From the NCBI RefSeq assembly GCF_008831285.2, contig NC_045141.1, positions 10,154,106 through 10,218,105 on the forward strand: a DNA stretch of 64,000 nucleotides. The letters run 5' to 3'. This document shows, one piece after another, positions 1 to 11,249 of the stretch. A program made the position numbers and the translations under genes. How positions within the stretch are numbered: the stretch's first letter is position 1; every line of letters begins with the position of its first letter. This DNA comes from Nymphaea colorata. Its lineage: Eukaryota; Streptophyta; Magnoliopsida; Nymphaeales; Nymphaeaceae. Below the pieces are notes generated by a model. It was not told the DNA's origin and searched no databases. It saw only the letters and a program-made list of their open reading frames with translations.

Positions 1-981
1 GATCAGATTTAGTTTTAAGTAATTACTCATATCCAATGCTCTTACCTTTTGAAAATCTTCTAGATACAGTTCAAAATTCAGATTCGGATTGTGAAACCAG
101 ATCTTGAATTCAGATTCAGACATGATATCTCTCCATTCTATTAAAATCTGAATTTGAATACCAGTATGTGAATACCTAAAGAAATGGATATGTAAAGAGT
201 ATACTCAATTTAAATCCAATCCATTAACAACCCCACTTGCAAAGAAAATTGCTTTAGACAGAAAAAGAAAGAAAGGCAAGTGGGGGCCGAAGCACTTCCC
301 GTTCCAATCTCAGACGTCATTGATGGCCATCTTCTCAAAGAAAGCAATGGTACTGCAACTGAAAGACCTGCTGCTTGGAATGAGCTGTTGGTGATGATGA
401 TGGATACTTATATACTCAGGTTCCAAATTTGAATCCAAAATCAGATTCCACAATCTGAATCTGATTTTTTTTCCTCATCCAAAACTGAATCCAAAATAAG
501 ACTTCATAATTTGAATCTGATCTAAATCCACCTTTTTCATCCTAATCTGAATCTGAAATCAGATGTCACAATCAAAATCCAACCCGAATCCTATGTATTC
601 ATATATGAATTCGAATCTGAATCCATATTTTGAACTGAGTCTGGCTGATTTACGAACTGTAGGAGCAATGAATATAGAATCTGATATTTTTGTATATTTG
701 AATCTGAACTGAATCCGACTGAATATAACTAAATCTGAATCCTTTCGAATATTTATGCATATATGAATCTAAATCTAATCGGATGTCATTTCTTAATTTC
801 AAATCCTATGTGATTTTTCAGTTGATTAGTAAATTTCTTTTCTTCATCCAAATGTTTTTGGAGCAATTGGCTTGGACATTCAATTCAAATGAGACATATT
901 GACATCCTTAGGTTGAAGCTTCCCCAATCCAACTGACACGTTTCACCATTATAAACAGGGGACGAGAACAATTGTGTGTGT
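1..981. repeat. Degenerate AATCTGAATC-rich repeat block, copy 1
   Basis: The stretch is made of many imperfect AATCTGAATC / AATCCGAATC units on both strands, with no coding potential. Its second half recurs almost word for word at about 5620-6172, and its opening motif (TTTAGTTTTAAGTAATTAC) recurs at about 5258. A third, shorter tract of the same kind lies at 10270-10640. It probably belongs to a non-autonomous mobile element, but its ends are not visible. Confidence 0.7.
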
Positions 982-989
982 CATGTGGA

Positions 990-1325
990 TAGAGCTGTAA
1001 AACGAGTTGAGCCAACTCAAGCTCAACTCGAATTTGCTCTGTTAAGCTCAAGGTTAACTCAGAACTCACAATTATAAACAAGTCAAGTTCGAGTTTCATA
1101 AGATTGATTTGATTGAACTTGAGTAAACCATTTATCTAGGCATTCTTTTGAAATTATTCAAACTTAAAACCAAAAAAAGAAATCAGGTCAAATGGGACAC
1201 GAGCTTAAAAGAGTCATGCTTTAGCTGTGGCTTGGTCTATCAAATGGAGTTCAAGCTGACCTTGTATAGCTAAACTCGTGCTCGAGCCAAGCTGAACGAG
1301 CTGACTCGGCCCGTATATAGCCCTA
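990..1325. mobile_element. hAT-type MITE, GAGCTCG-rich
   Basis: Left end reads TAGAGCTGTAAAACGAG; the right end read inward from the other strand starts TAGGGCTATATACGGG, giving an imperfect terminal inverted repeat. The sub-terminal DNA is full of CAAGCTCAACTCGA-like words in opposite orientations. The flanks are CATGTGGA (982-989) and CAAGTGGA (1326-1333), a 7-of-8 match, and an 8-bp duplication is the hAT hallmark. No transposase is encoded. A second copy at about 5998-6172 ends abruptly after its left half. Confidence 0.8.
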
Positions 1326-1768
1326 CAAGTGGATCATTTGTGTGATTTTGATCTTATTTTTCTTGTAAATTAAATATTTGAGTACTGGTTATGCTATAAG
1401 TCGCCAAAGAAATGATTGTCAAATAATATTCCTTTTGGCTCCTTGAGTCTCATGTAAAAATTAAGCTCTCTTTTTGTGCACTTTAACTGCTAACATGTAT
1501 CTGTGGGTTTTAGTTTGCTTCCTTTTGTGTGCTTTTGAAGGGTTGAGTCAACTCTTGGCGAACATCACCGTGTATGTCAGCATTAATTTCAGCTCTGCTA
1601 ATCTTTCTCCATTGCACAGATTGATTTTGCTCAACATAAATTATGCTTTTGACTAACAAGTAACACAATTAAATGACACAGAGCATTTCTTTCATTTCTA
1701 AACCATTTCTAAATTAGGTAGTATGCTTAACCAAATACATGGTTGAACTGTTAAATTTCAATAGAGTA

Positions 1769-2151
1769 GAATGGAAACTGGGTGGAAGAGTGATATTTGG
1801 CAGGAGATGGGATCCAAGATGCTTCTTATAGATTGAGGAGAATATGGGAGTGCCAATCTGGATCAGGGTTCCTAATTTGCCAGTAATTTTACGGAATCGA
1901 TGCACTTTCCAATCTATTGCCAGAGCGCTATGGGGAGATCCGATGGAGGATGGCATCCATACTCAATCGATGTCAAGAATGGGCCTTGCAGAATCTGTGT
2001 TCAGGTAGCATTGGATTTCAATCCAAAATCCGAGATTGAATTGGAATTAGAAGAGGAAGGAATTGTTCTACAAGAAATCAACTATGTGAGTAACATTAAA
2101 TTTTTCTCCTATTGCAAAACGAATTTACACTCATATTACCAGTCCGTGTAG
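1769..2151 (+). pseudogene. LINE ORF1 (DUF4283-like) fragment, first copy
   Basis: Read in shifting plus-strand frames this resembles the nucleic-acid-binding ORF1 protein of plant L1 LINEs. It shows VPIWIRVPNLPV (the conserved W-I-R-x-P-x-LP step), then RICVQVALDF, then an acidic ELELEEEG stretch and an IKFFSYCK-like lead into a zinc knuckle that is missing. The complete LINE at 25476-26330 has the same order (LWIRLPQLPV, ARVCMDVLLDF). The reading frame is broken, so this is a relic. A near copy follows at 2629. Confidence 0.65.
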
Positions 2152-2628
2152 AGTTGATCAATTGGTGTTTTCTTCTCAAGAGGGTGTGGCAAAGAAAGAT
2201 GGGTGGAAGGAATTGAAGATCATCATTATGTCAGGAGACCTAAGGAATTAACAAAGAGACCCAAATCAAAAGCAGAAGCAGAATTGGGGGATAACAAGTT
2301 TCGGTTTCTCCATAGGCAGATGGAAGTTGAAAAGGAATGTTAGACCCAGCATGATTGGAATGCAGAGATTGATTTACAGGAGACCAGCAATTGCGGAGTA
2401 ACTTGAAGACAACCAGCTCGTGGGTGACAAGAAGATAGAGCAGGAGATTTCAATTGATAACAAAAAGAATCAAAGGGAAGAACCGTGAGTCCTCATCAGG
2501 TTTGATTCTTTCTCCTCCATTAAAAAACAATTTCCTGGAGTTTGGATGGAATGAAAACTAGCAAAGAAATGACTGGTTTGGAAGGGTTCACAGTGAGGAC
2601 GAACTCAGGGTAGTTTTTAGAAGGGGAG

Positions 2629-3009
2629 AATGGAAACTGGGTGGAAGAGCCATGGTTGCCAGCAGATGGCATCCAAGATGCTCCTTATCGATGAAGGAGA
2701 ATATGGGAGTACCAATCTAGATTAGGGGTTCCTAATTTGCCAGTATTTTGATGGAATCGATGCACTTTCCAAGCTATTAACAGAGTGCCTTAGGTAGAAT
2801 TGATGGAAGATAACATCCATACTCATCGATGTCAAGCTGGGGCTTGCAGAATCTGTGTGCAGGTAGCATTGGATTTCAATCCAAAATCCGAGGTTGAATT
2901 GGAATTAGAAGAGGGAGGAATTGTTCTTCAAGAAATCAACTATGTGAGTAATATTAAATTTTCCTCCCATTGCAAAGCGAATATATACTCATATGACAAG
3001 TCGGTGTAG
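2629..3009 (+). pseudogene. LINE ORF1 (DUF4283-like) fragment, second copy
   Basis: This repeats the 1769-2151 fragment about 860 bp downstream, with the same GAATGGAAACTGGGTGGAAG start and the same RICVQVALDF segment (2848 onward). It ends with the same TACTCATATGACAAGTC sequence. The pair is an internal direct duplication of segment A; segment B keeps a different subset of the same material (12585-12830). No start, zinc knuckle or continuous frame survives. Confidence 0.6.
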
Positions 3010-4423
3010 ATGATTCTGTTTCCTCCCTAATAGACCCAAATTCTGTTTCCTTCCTCTTTCCTCCGCTGGAGAAGCTCTTTTGTTATCTTAAATCAGAGAA
3101 GAAACCAAAGCCTTTGAACAGAAGCAAATATGACTGCCTGAGTTTGTGACTCCGTGAAGGGTTGAGAGAACCTGCTGTCGAGCTGAACCTGTAGGATGAG
3201 AACAGGAGCTGCCGAGAGGAGATTTCTGGAGATGATTCGTGAGGATCTGCAATGGGCTCGTCACTGACATCTGCAGTAGAGAAATTCAGTCAACCCTGAG
3301 AAATTCCGGCGATAGGGGTTGCTGCCAGAGTACAGGAAGAATCCGGTGAGAAACGCACCCTCCCATGACTTCCTTTCCCGCCGTTCTCTGGAATAATTTG
3401 CTGGAGACGAAGGTGTATCAGGCCGCAGAGAGGAAGGCCGGCGCTGATTCTTCAGGCAATTCTATCTGTTGAGCAGAAGATTATTCCAATTCCAAATGTC
3501 TGAAGGACCTCTCTACAAGTTCTTGGATTTTTTGGAGTTAACGGAAGGGAGCTGTCGATTTCCCTCTCTCGTTTTGCTCTGATAACATGGGAAAACTTAT
3601 TCAGAGGAATTGCGAAAGATAAAGTTGGAGAGAACTTGTTTTTATTGATTTCTTTGAACAACATATATATAGTACAAAAAAAGGTTTTTGCTTACAAGAT
3701 TTTTGGTATACAAGATCATGAAAATACACAAATTCTTGAAAAACTGAGAGCACTGAAAAATATTTCTCACTTACATTTACAAGATCCACAATTTTTGGAG
3801 TGGATGAAGGATTACGAAAAGGAAGGTTATAACAGAACAAATCTGCCGTGTCTCCCTTTTAAGTAATTCCAGTAAATTCGATTTTGTCAATCTCCCGAAC
3901 GTCTCCCTTAAGTTTTGTCTTTCTATTTGATATCAAGATCCTCAACGTCTTCCTTAATTCTCATATTTTCATTGACATCAAGATCCTCAACGTCTTCAGC
4001 AATATTCTTATTTTGAATATCCATAAAGTCACTTTTTGTTGATTTATACTTATCATTTCTATCTCAATCCATTAACCACCTAAAATGTAGTCTGCATAAC
4101 AATAACAGATATTGATAAGAGATCTGATCCCTTTTTTCTTGACACTTGGTTTATCACTCAGGATTGCGTGCTTATCATACCTAAAATGGTCTCCTGTACC
4201 CTATATATTGAGAGTCCATCTTCTCTCAAGAACATCAGAGAATGAACATGCATCAAGATGCCAAACCACAACCTGGTACATGCTTCAGTTTTTATTTTTT
4301 TCATGTTTTAACAGTTCTTCCATAGGAGGCTGGTAGAGTGTGCATGCATTTGCTTAGTTATATCTGCACTAGCATACGTGATATGTGGTTCTAATAATTC
4401 ATTCTCACGCCTATGTGGTTGCA

Positions 4424-4845
4424 GTTTGCACACAGGAAGCAGGAGCTGTGGCCGATGCCTCAGAGGAACAAGCTTGAGGTATGGCTTAAGAAAACACTGT
4501 TGTTACTGCGCCTACTGAAGCATGATAACCATTCACACTTCGCAACAAATTATGAAACCGGTGATGTTTTCAAGGAATTGGTTCGTGTCTTCTGCATTTG
4601 GGCAGGTCAGCAGGCCTAAGGTGAGCACTCAAGGATTAAGACACTTGAGGGAGTGATGCCAAGTGAAGAGGAAAATAAGATAATGCCTCGAATTTGAAGC
4701 CATGGTGGACGCGGTTATCAATCCCACTGCTGATGTGGCCTGCAACAAGCGAAGGCTACCCGTCTTTGTGGCTCTAACAGATCCCACTCGAAGGGAGTTT
4801 TGGCTTAAAGGAGCGTCCGAGCCTTATCTGGACCATCTGCACTAG
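4424..4845 (+). pseudogene. Possible terminal exons of an unrecognised plant gene
   Basis: A plausible splice acceptor (TATGTGGTTGCAG, ending at 4423) precedes a 55-bp exon-like stretch that ends in AGCTTGAG/GTATGG. Further on, an open stretch from ATG 4702 to TAG 4843-4845 encodes 47 residues with balanced composition (VDAVINPTADVACNKRRLPV, then a TRREFWLKG segment). It looks more like a protein tail than random translation. I do not recognise the family, the frames of the two pieces are not shown to join, and the connection is inference. Confidence 0.3.
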
Positions 4846-5189
4846 CATCTCCTCTTTTGAGTCTCACCTCCCCTCCCTCCCTTTCTCTTATACGTTTTCT
4901 GTATTCCTTTATTGTTTTTGACAATTTTTGCAAAATCATTGACAATTTGTCACGAAATTATACGTTCTCTCTCTCTTTCTACCTCTTTATCTAGATATCA
5001 TGCCTTTCCATGTAACGTAAGCAAAAGAATTGGAACTGCCTTGTCATTCACTTGGTAAGATGGATAGACTTCTAATGTCATTTTCCATCTTGATTGCATG
5101 TCCAATTGAACCGTTCCAAAAAAAAAAACTGACATGAAAAAAATTAATCTCTGATTAAGAAATAGATGTGTTCGGATTTAAGAAATAAC

Positions 5190-6172
5190 ATCCAACTGGA
5201 TTCAGATTCAGATTTTGATATATATAAGTATCGGATTGGATACGGATTCAGTTCAGATTTAGTTTTAAGTAATTACATATCCAAAAGGCCACCACCCAAA
5301 TATGGAACCATTTCTCAATGTCCACAAGCTCCAGCATGCTGCTATGTAAGCAATTTTGGGCATTGCTGGGCCACCGGCAAGAGTTGAAGTTATTCGGCAA
5401 CCTTCTCATTAAGAGCATCGTGAACAGTCGTCACCCATACCCTTGGAGAAGTTGGGAGGACTCGAGAGAACGACTGACCTTGTTCTTCTTGAAAATCGAT
5501 GGACCTAAATACAAAATATAAAAATGAACAACATTTGAAATAAAATATATTATTAACCGTCCGTCTGAAATCAGATGGCACAACCAGAATCCGATCTGAA
5601 TCCTATTTTTATATTTGAATATGAATCCAAAATTTTGAACTGAATGTGACTGATTTACAAAATATAAGAGCATTGAATATAGAATATTATTTAAAACTAA
5701 GTCCTATCTGGGTCTGATCCGATATTTTTGTGTTTGTGAATCTGAATTCAATTGGACATTTTGTTTAACTGAATCCATATCAGATAGGATATTTATGCAT
5801 ATTTGAATCTGAATCTATTGGATGTCATTTCCTAATTTCAAATCCTCTCTGATTTTTTTAGTTGATTAGTCAATTTCTTTCTTCATCCAAATGTTTTGGA
5901 GCAGTTGGCTTGGGCATCCAATTCAAATCAGACATATTGACATCCTTAGGTTGAAGCTTTCCCACTCCAACTGACTTGTTTCACTATTATAAGCACGGGA
6001 CGAGTCCATTTGTGTGTGTCATGTGGATAGAGCAGTAAAACGAGTCAAGCCAACTGAAGCTGGACTCGAATTTGCTCTGTTAAGCTCAAGCTTAACTCAA
6101 AACTCACGATTATAAACAAGTCAAGTTCAAGTTTCATAAAGTTGATTTGATTGAACTTGAGTAAACCATTTA
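5190..6172. repeat. AATCTGAATC-rich repeat block, copy 2, with truncated MITE
   Basis: This is a second copy of the 1-1133 region. The segment from GGATGTCATTTC (5820) through the GAGCTCG-type MITE start at about 5998 runs parallel to 784-1133. The match stops at ACCATTTAT (6172), where copy 1 continues into the right half of the MITE. About 350 bp around 5290-5560 is not shared. No coding content is seen. Confidence 0.7.
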
Positions 6173-6460
6173 TGCATTGAAGAACTGACCTCAGAATGGT
6201 GACAATTTGTCCTTGTGGAACTTGTCTTGCATAAGTTGTTCATCCTCATGCAAAGTCAATAGATCGAATACCCGAACACCAGCATTCAAGTCAATGGTTC
6301 GGGTGCCAAATTACCCAAGTTAGAAAGACGAAAAGATGCCCTTAGAATTAGGGAAAAAAAATACCCTTCACATGGTTATCATGAGTTCAGTGTACCCTCC
6401 CAGATTTTGAGAAATGTAAATTAACTTACTCTTTCACTGTCAAGAAAAAGAAGAAGAAAA

Positions 6461-6660
6461 TCACTTTAGCCCCTTCAAAAATTTTTGAAAACATAATGGC
6501 CTGAAGCCAGCTGTTGGAGTGTTGAGTCTGATCCATACTTGATAGCCTTCCCTAATTTCTGTAAGGGTATTTATGTAATTTTTTATTTTGCGGAAATAGC
6601 TTTGTGCGGCGTTTTAGCTTGTACTTTGTAACTTTTTTCTGATAGTGGAAATAGCTCTAA
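6461..6660. repeat. LTR-like direct repeat, copy 1
   Basis: The stretch matches 7915-8132 closely: both contain TGTTGGAGTGTTGAGTCTGA, GGTATTTATGTAATTTTTTA and a terminal TTTGTACTTTGTAA...GATAGTGGAAA. TGTTGGAGTGTTGAG is a typical LTR start and GATAGTGGAAACTGC is typical of a plant copia LTR U5. The 1.45-kb spacer has no recognisable protein, so the pair could be a miniature retrotransposon or a simple duplication. Confidence 0.5.
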
Positions 6661-7914
6661 TTTTTTTCAATGATTCACTTCTTAGTTTTAAGTTTGACAT
6701 ACTAATTTAGATTCCCGTTTAGGGGCAAATAGAATCGACGCCTTAGGGTTCTAAACTTAAACTGTTTGCCTCTATCTGCATCAACCCTGTTGGAGACGTC
6801 CCTTATTTCCCTTTTGCCTCCAAGGTCTTAAGCTGCTTCAGCTTGCACAAAAAATTGCAGCCTATGCCACTTCGAGATGTAGACCAACCATTTCCCCGAG
6901 TTGGTCTACCAAACCCTAGGGCTTTTTGTTGCATTATATGGTAACTAAAATAATATACTTTAAAATTTGAGCTAGCAATGATGATGTTATATTGTTCATT
7001 AAATATTTGATAAATACTTTAGACCCATTGCGACACTCATAATCCTCATATTTTCTAATGTACACATCCCAATTGTGCATTCACATACTTTGGAAAGCCC
7101 AGCTAACTACCGTTTGATTATACAGATTACACAGTTTATGGTGGAACTAGCCTCCTAGTGCACACACATTTTTTTGCCAGCCTAGCAAAGTTTATGAATC
7201 CATTTTATTCTCCGTATCAATTACATTATTATGGCGCTCATAATTTTCATATTTTCAAGTGTAAATGTTACAGGATAGGAGGACGTACACAAATTAAGTA
7301 TGAAACCTGCTGATTTTTTTTTCAGCATAGAAGTATAGCCTAGCTTTATGTAACAATATTAGAAAAAAATATCAATGATAGCAATTATTTTTACAAAGAT
7401 GATATTTTCCCACCCTCATGGGAGAAATATGAGTGGAAGTAATGTTTGCAAGTAATTCGTGTGAACAAATTATACAAGATATTATAGTCACCACAAGTCA
7501 ATAGTACCCCTTTATAGAAGCACACTACGTAAGTGAAAAAAAAGGCAGACTTCTCCAAAAGATGGAGAAGTTTTGAAATTTAATGCGGTCCATAGACAGG
7601 TGATCAAATAATCCTCTGATAAAGCCATCGGCTTCATGCCATCTCCAGACCCATTTCAAAGAGTACCTTCCAAAAGAGCCTTTTATCTTCTAAACTATTT
7701 TATTTCATATTAAGAAAATGTGGAAGCATGTTTCTCTACTCTAAACAACAGTGTCTGCTGTAAGATGAGAAATAGAAGAGGAAGCTTGTCATAAATGGAG
7801 TTAAATAATGAAAGAATTTGCATCTTATGAAATGGAAGCTTTTCTTCTCAAAAGGATATAATGAGATCATTCTCCTATAAGATGTTCCCTTCATCCAACT
7901 GACGTCAAAATGGA

Positions 7915-8290
7915 TCACTTTGGCCCCTTCAAAAAATTTTAAAAACATAATGGCTTCAGTGACTGCTGTTGGAGTGTTGAGTCTGATCCATACTTGATAG
8001 CCTTCCCTAATTTTTGTAAGGGTATTTATGTAATTTTTTATTTTGTGGGTTTTGCTCTAATCTCATGTTTAAGAGGACGTTGTTTTAGTTTGTACTTTGT
8101 AATTTTTTTTTGATAGTGGAAACTGCTTTGTGTGGTGGCCATGGACCTAAGAAAATGTTGTCTCCAAACCACTTAAAATCTTTGTGTGTTCTTTCTATGT
8201 ATTTCTTTTCTTCTGATTTGATTTTCTTGGTGTGTTAAGAAAGTGAGAGAGAGAGAGAGAGAGAGAGAGCCAAGTTTCTAACAACAGTCG
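7915..8290. repeat. LTR-like direct repeat, copy 2, with longer U5
   Basis: Beyond the portion shared with 6461-6660, this copy continues through CTGCTTTGTGTGGTGGCC and AAACCACTTAAAATCTTTG to a GA-rich run. It reaches AACA near 8283, a layout like the U5 end of a plant copia LTR. I cannot find a matching 5-bp duplication or a primer-binding site next to it. Confidence 0.45.
8244..8269. repeat. (GA)n microsatellite
   Basis: An uninterrupted GA dinucleotide run of about 26 bp lies inside the LTR-like repeat. Confidence 0.9.
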
Positions 8291-8656
8291 GTCCTGGAGT
8301 GTTTGTTCACACCGGATGTTCTAAAAACGTAATGTAAACTTAGTCACCTGTTTGTTTGTGAAGATGTACTTTTGTGACAACTATTCTTGGAATTCCATCC
8401 ATTGGTTTGGGTTGGATTGGGTGTCTATGACTCCCCATCTAGGACAAGGTATTAGCATACATAAGAACTTTGATCAGATCCGTATTAGTATTTCAAAAAT
8501 TAAATAAAACAGAAAAAGATAAGAGAGTTGAGTGTCACAGATACACCCTCATATGCTGGACAAAAGTGTCTCAAAGGTGCATTTTGGGACAATTCATCCA
8601 TGAAAGCTATAATAGACTCCAAAATTAAAGAGAAGACTTCCAATTGGGCTCTGATC

Positions 8657-8800
8657 CAGTGGTGGAGTAATGTTATAGGCACACAGGCCCATAAAAATTA
8701 CTTTATTTGCATATGAGTGCCCCTTAAAGATTGAAATTTAAACTTAGAGTGTTCTTTAAAGGTTGAAGTTTAATGACAAAAATTTCTGACTCCACCACTG
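8657..8800. mobile_element. 144-bp hAT-type MITE
   Basis: The element starts CAGTGGTGGAGT (8657-8668) and ends with the perfect inverse ACTCCACCACTG (8789-8800). It is flanked by CTCTGATC (8649-8656) and CTCTGATT (8801-8808), an 8-bp target duplication with one mismatch. Twelve-base inverted ends plus an 8-bp duplication fit hAT elements. The interior is AT-rich and non-coding. Related ends occur at 46038-46403 and 51223-56743. Confidence 0.9.
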
Positions 8801-10223
8801 CTCTGATTCAACACCTTGATATGGAGTGCTAACTTCTGTTTTTTCTGGCTTCTATGTTTCGGGTGATGTTGTTTCGACTACAGGTCCAGCTAAAAATAGG
8901 AAATTAGAGAGTCATGCTGTAACTGCACGGGTTGGTCTTCCATCTTTTTGTGTAAACAGAATTTTCGGGTAAATAGAAGGAGGCTAAATCCCAATGCTCA
9001 AGTGAAAATAGAAGCCTCCCCATTCCTTTTCTTGCTCTCAAGAAATGGATCTGCTGGAGGGTAGGCATCCAACCTGTTAATAAAACTTTTTCATGTCTTA
9101 ACGGCCTCGCATATATAAAAATAATAAATAGTTAAATTAGAAATAAAAGAAATTTGGTGGTTTGGTGTGGGCACTACTGGACCATGATGATGGATTGCTC
9201 CTAACATCAGGCTTCTTTAGTTGGCATGTGTCAATGCACAGCTTTTGTTTGGCCTGGTTAAAATTAAAAAATAAAAAACATGACACCTTATCTTCAATTA
9301 TCATCAAAATTTAAGCATTTTTCTAAACTATGCCAGAGATGGAGACTCTGTGGAACTTCTTGCACAATACAGGGCTCACTTCTTTTTTGAATTGGTTGTG
9401 ACAATATTTTCCCCAAAAAAAATCTGGAAATTCCTGCAAATCCATGGAAAAGTCAAAATTTTGACATTTTTCCGACATTCTTAAGTTTTTCAAACGTCAC
9501 ATTATTAGCAATTGTTGAAAAAATTGGTGTTTTGAAAGTTTAGTAAGTAAAAAGTTTGATATTTAATATTTTTTTCTGTTATAACTATGACTGAGTTTCC
9601 AAATTGATGGGCTTCCATGAAACTTTTGGTGACCTATCAATTCAGAGTTTAGATTTAGTGTCTTAGCTCTTCTTATCACTTTCGAACAAGTCCCTATTTT
9701 ACTTGCAGCAGTGAAGTCTTTTTTCTTTATTGATACAAAATGTGATCAGATTGGAGCTTCCGATCGTCAAATTTCAAGGTCACGTACATTTCACATCGTC
9801 CAGACTTTGCATATGACATCTAACAATAAGAGATGGCATGAATAAATATGACATTCTTAATCACTTCAGTGAAATTTTCATTCCTTCCTTCGACTGTTTA
9901 AATTTACATGATTTGAGCAATGTTGACCAGTTGATTACTAAGCCAAATAAGAAGTGAAATAGGATTTATAAAAAAGAACTAGCATTTCTACTGTTAACAG
10001 CCTCTGCCAGGGGTTTGTTGAAATTTTATATTCTGCTATTTTTTAAATACAAAATCTGCCCTATACACACAGACACACACACACATGTACATACACACAT
10101 ACATATATGATAAGAGTTTTTAATTTTGATTATCTACCAAAGTTTCTTATTAGCAATCTCCATTGTATGACACTTGCAGGCCAGCAGGGAATAATTTGAG
10201 GGGTTTGTATCTTTTGTTATTTA
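8801..10223. other. Gene-free stretch
   Basis: No coding signal, RNA gene or clear element ends are visible. It is AT-rich with a short CA-rich tract (10069-10105). Confidence 0.6.
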
Positions 10224-10259
10224 TTGTCTTTCTGGAGTCCTGGAATTGGGGTTGGGAGT

Positions 10260-10660
10260 AGGGATGCTAGTGTATCAGATTCAAATAGGATACATCTTGA
10301 ACTATATCTGTTTTTTTGGATATTCACATATCCATATTCAAATTCTGATGCAAACAATGGATCTAAAATCCAATATCACAATCTGAATTCGAATTTTGAA
10401 TCAATTATGGCTGATTTTCAAAATGTAAGAACATTTGAGTATAAGATTTTTATTTAGAACTCAATCCAATCCACATCTGAATCTGAATCCGAATCCAGTT
10501 GGATATATATGTACATCCAAATCTGAATCAGGATACAATCAGATGTCATTTCTTAAACCTGAATCCGCTCCAATTGCTTAATTGGATGTTAAATTTTTTT
10601 CCATATCCGATATTTTTTGAACTGGTTTGGTTGGATATCGAATTAAAATCATATACATTG
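10260..10660. repeat. AATCTGAATC-rich repeat tract, copy 3
   Basis: Same degenerate AATCTGAATC / GAATCCGAATCC units as at 1-800 and 5190-5830, without the MITE portion. Confidence 0.6.
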
Positions 10661-10782
10661 ACAAATGACAACCCTAATTTGGTTGGAATTGGTTCTATAT
10701 GACCTTTAGGCTATGATTGACCATATCCATTCAATGACAAATTCCAAAGTTCTCTTTGGCTTATGAGAGATGGTGATACGGC

Positions 10783-10830
10783 CACTACAAGAATACCCCT
10801 TACCTCTGACGGGGCTTTTTTTTCACCACC
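10783..10830 (+). mobile_element. CACTA-like element terminus
   Basis: CACTACAAGAATACCCCT followed by TGACGGGGC resembles the outer end of plant CACTA (En/Spm) elements. The opposite inverted end was not found, so this is at best a solo terminus. Confidence 0.3.
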
Positions 10831-11249
10831 AACAGGGCTGGTTGAAGCTACGTACATCGTAACTTGCCTCTGCATATGCCAATAATAACAGTGTAACTGT
10901 TCCATATATCTGTCCCAAATATTAGGCAAAGTTATGTAATATTATGTTAGAAAATTCCATGAATCTGTCCAAAATATTATGGCAGATAAGTATAACAATA
11001 ATATCCAGTTGTGATTACCAGACGACCCCTAGTTCCTGCTTTCACCTGGATAACATGTTTAAGATGCTTATGTCATGACATTTAAATGATATTTTGATTT
11101 TGTTTTTTTTTTTTTTTTTTGGAGCTAGATGCTGGTTGGTTGTTGGCTTGCATCAGTTACTTGTCTTCCACAGGTATATATGATTGTGATATTTTTACTG
11201 TCTTATGTGAAATAATTGCTTATTTGTGTGCTTTAACTTGTGTAAGTAA

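Larger units (their letters stand above)
1348..4240. repeat. Duplicated segment A (unoccupied paralogue)
   Basis: The segment aligns by eye with 11250-13164 followed directly by 24064-24900, at roughly nine bases in ten with small indels. Examples are the shared GGTTATGCTATAAGTCGCC near 1388 and 11290, and TTCCCGCCGTTCTCTGG near 3377 and 24084. It contains two LINE ORF1-like fragments (1769-2150 and 2629-3009). Near 3577 it has GCTCTGATA, the complement of a tRNA-primer-like TATCAGAGC, so part may derive from a minus-strand LTR element. No intact gene is present. Confidence 0.8.
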
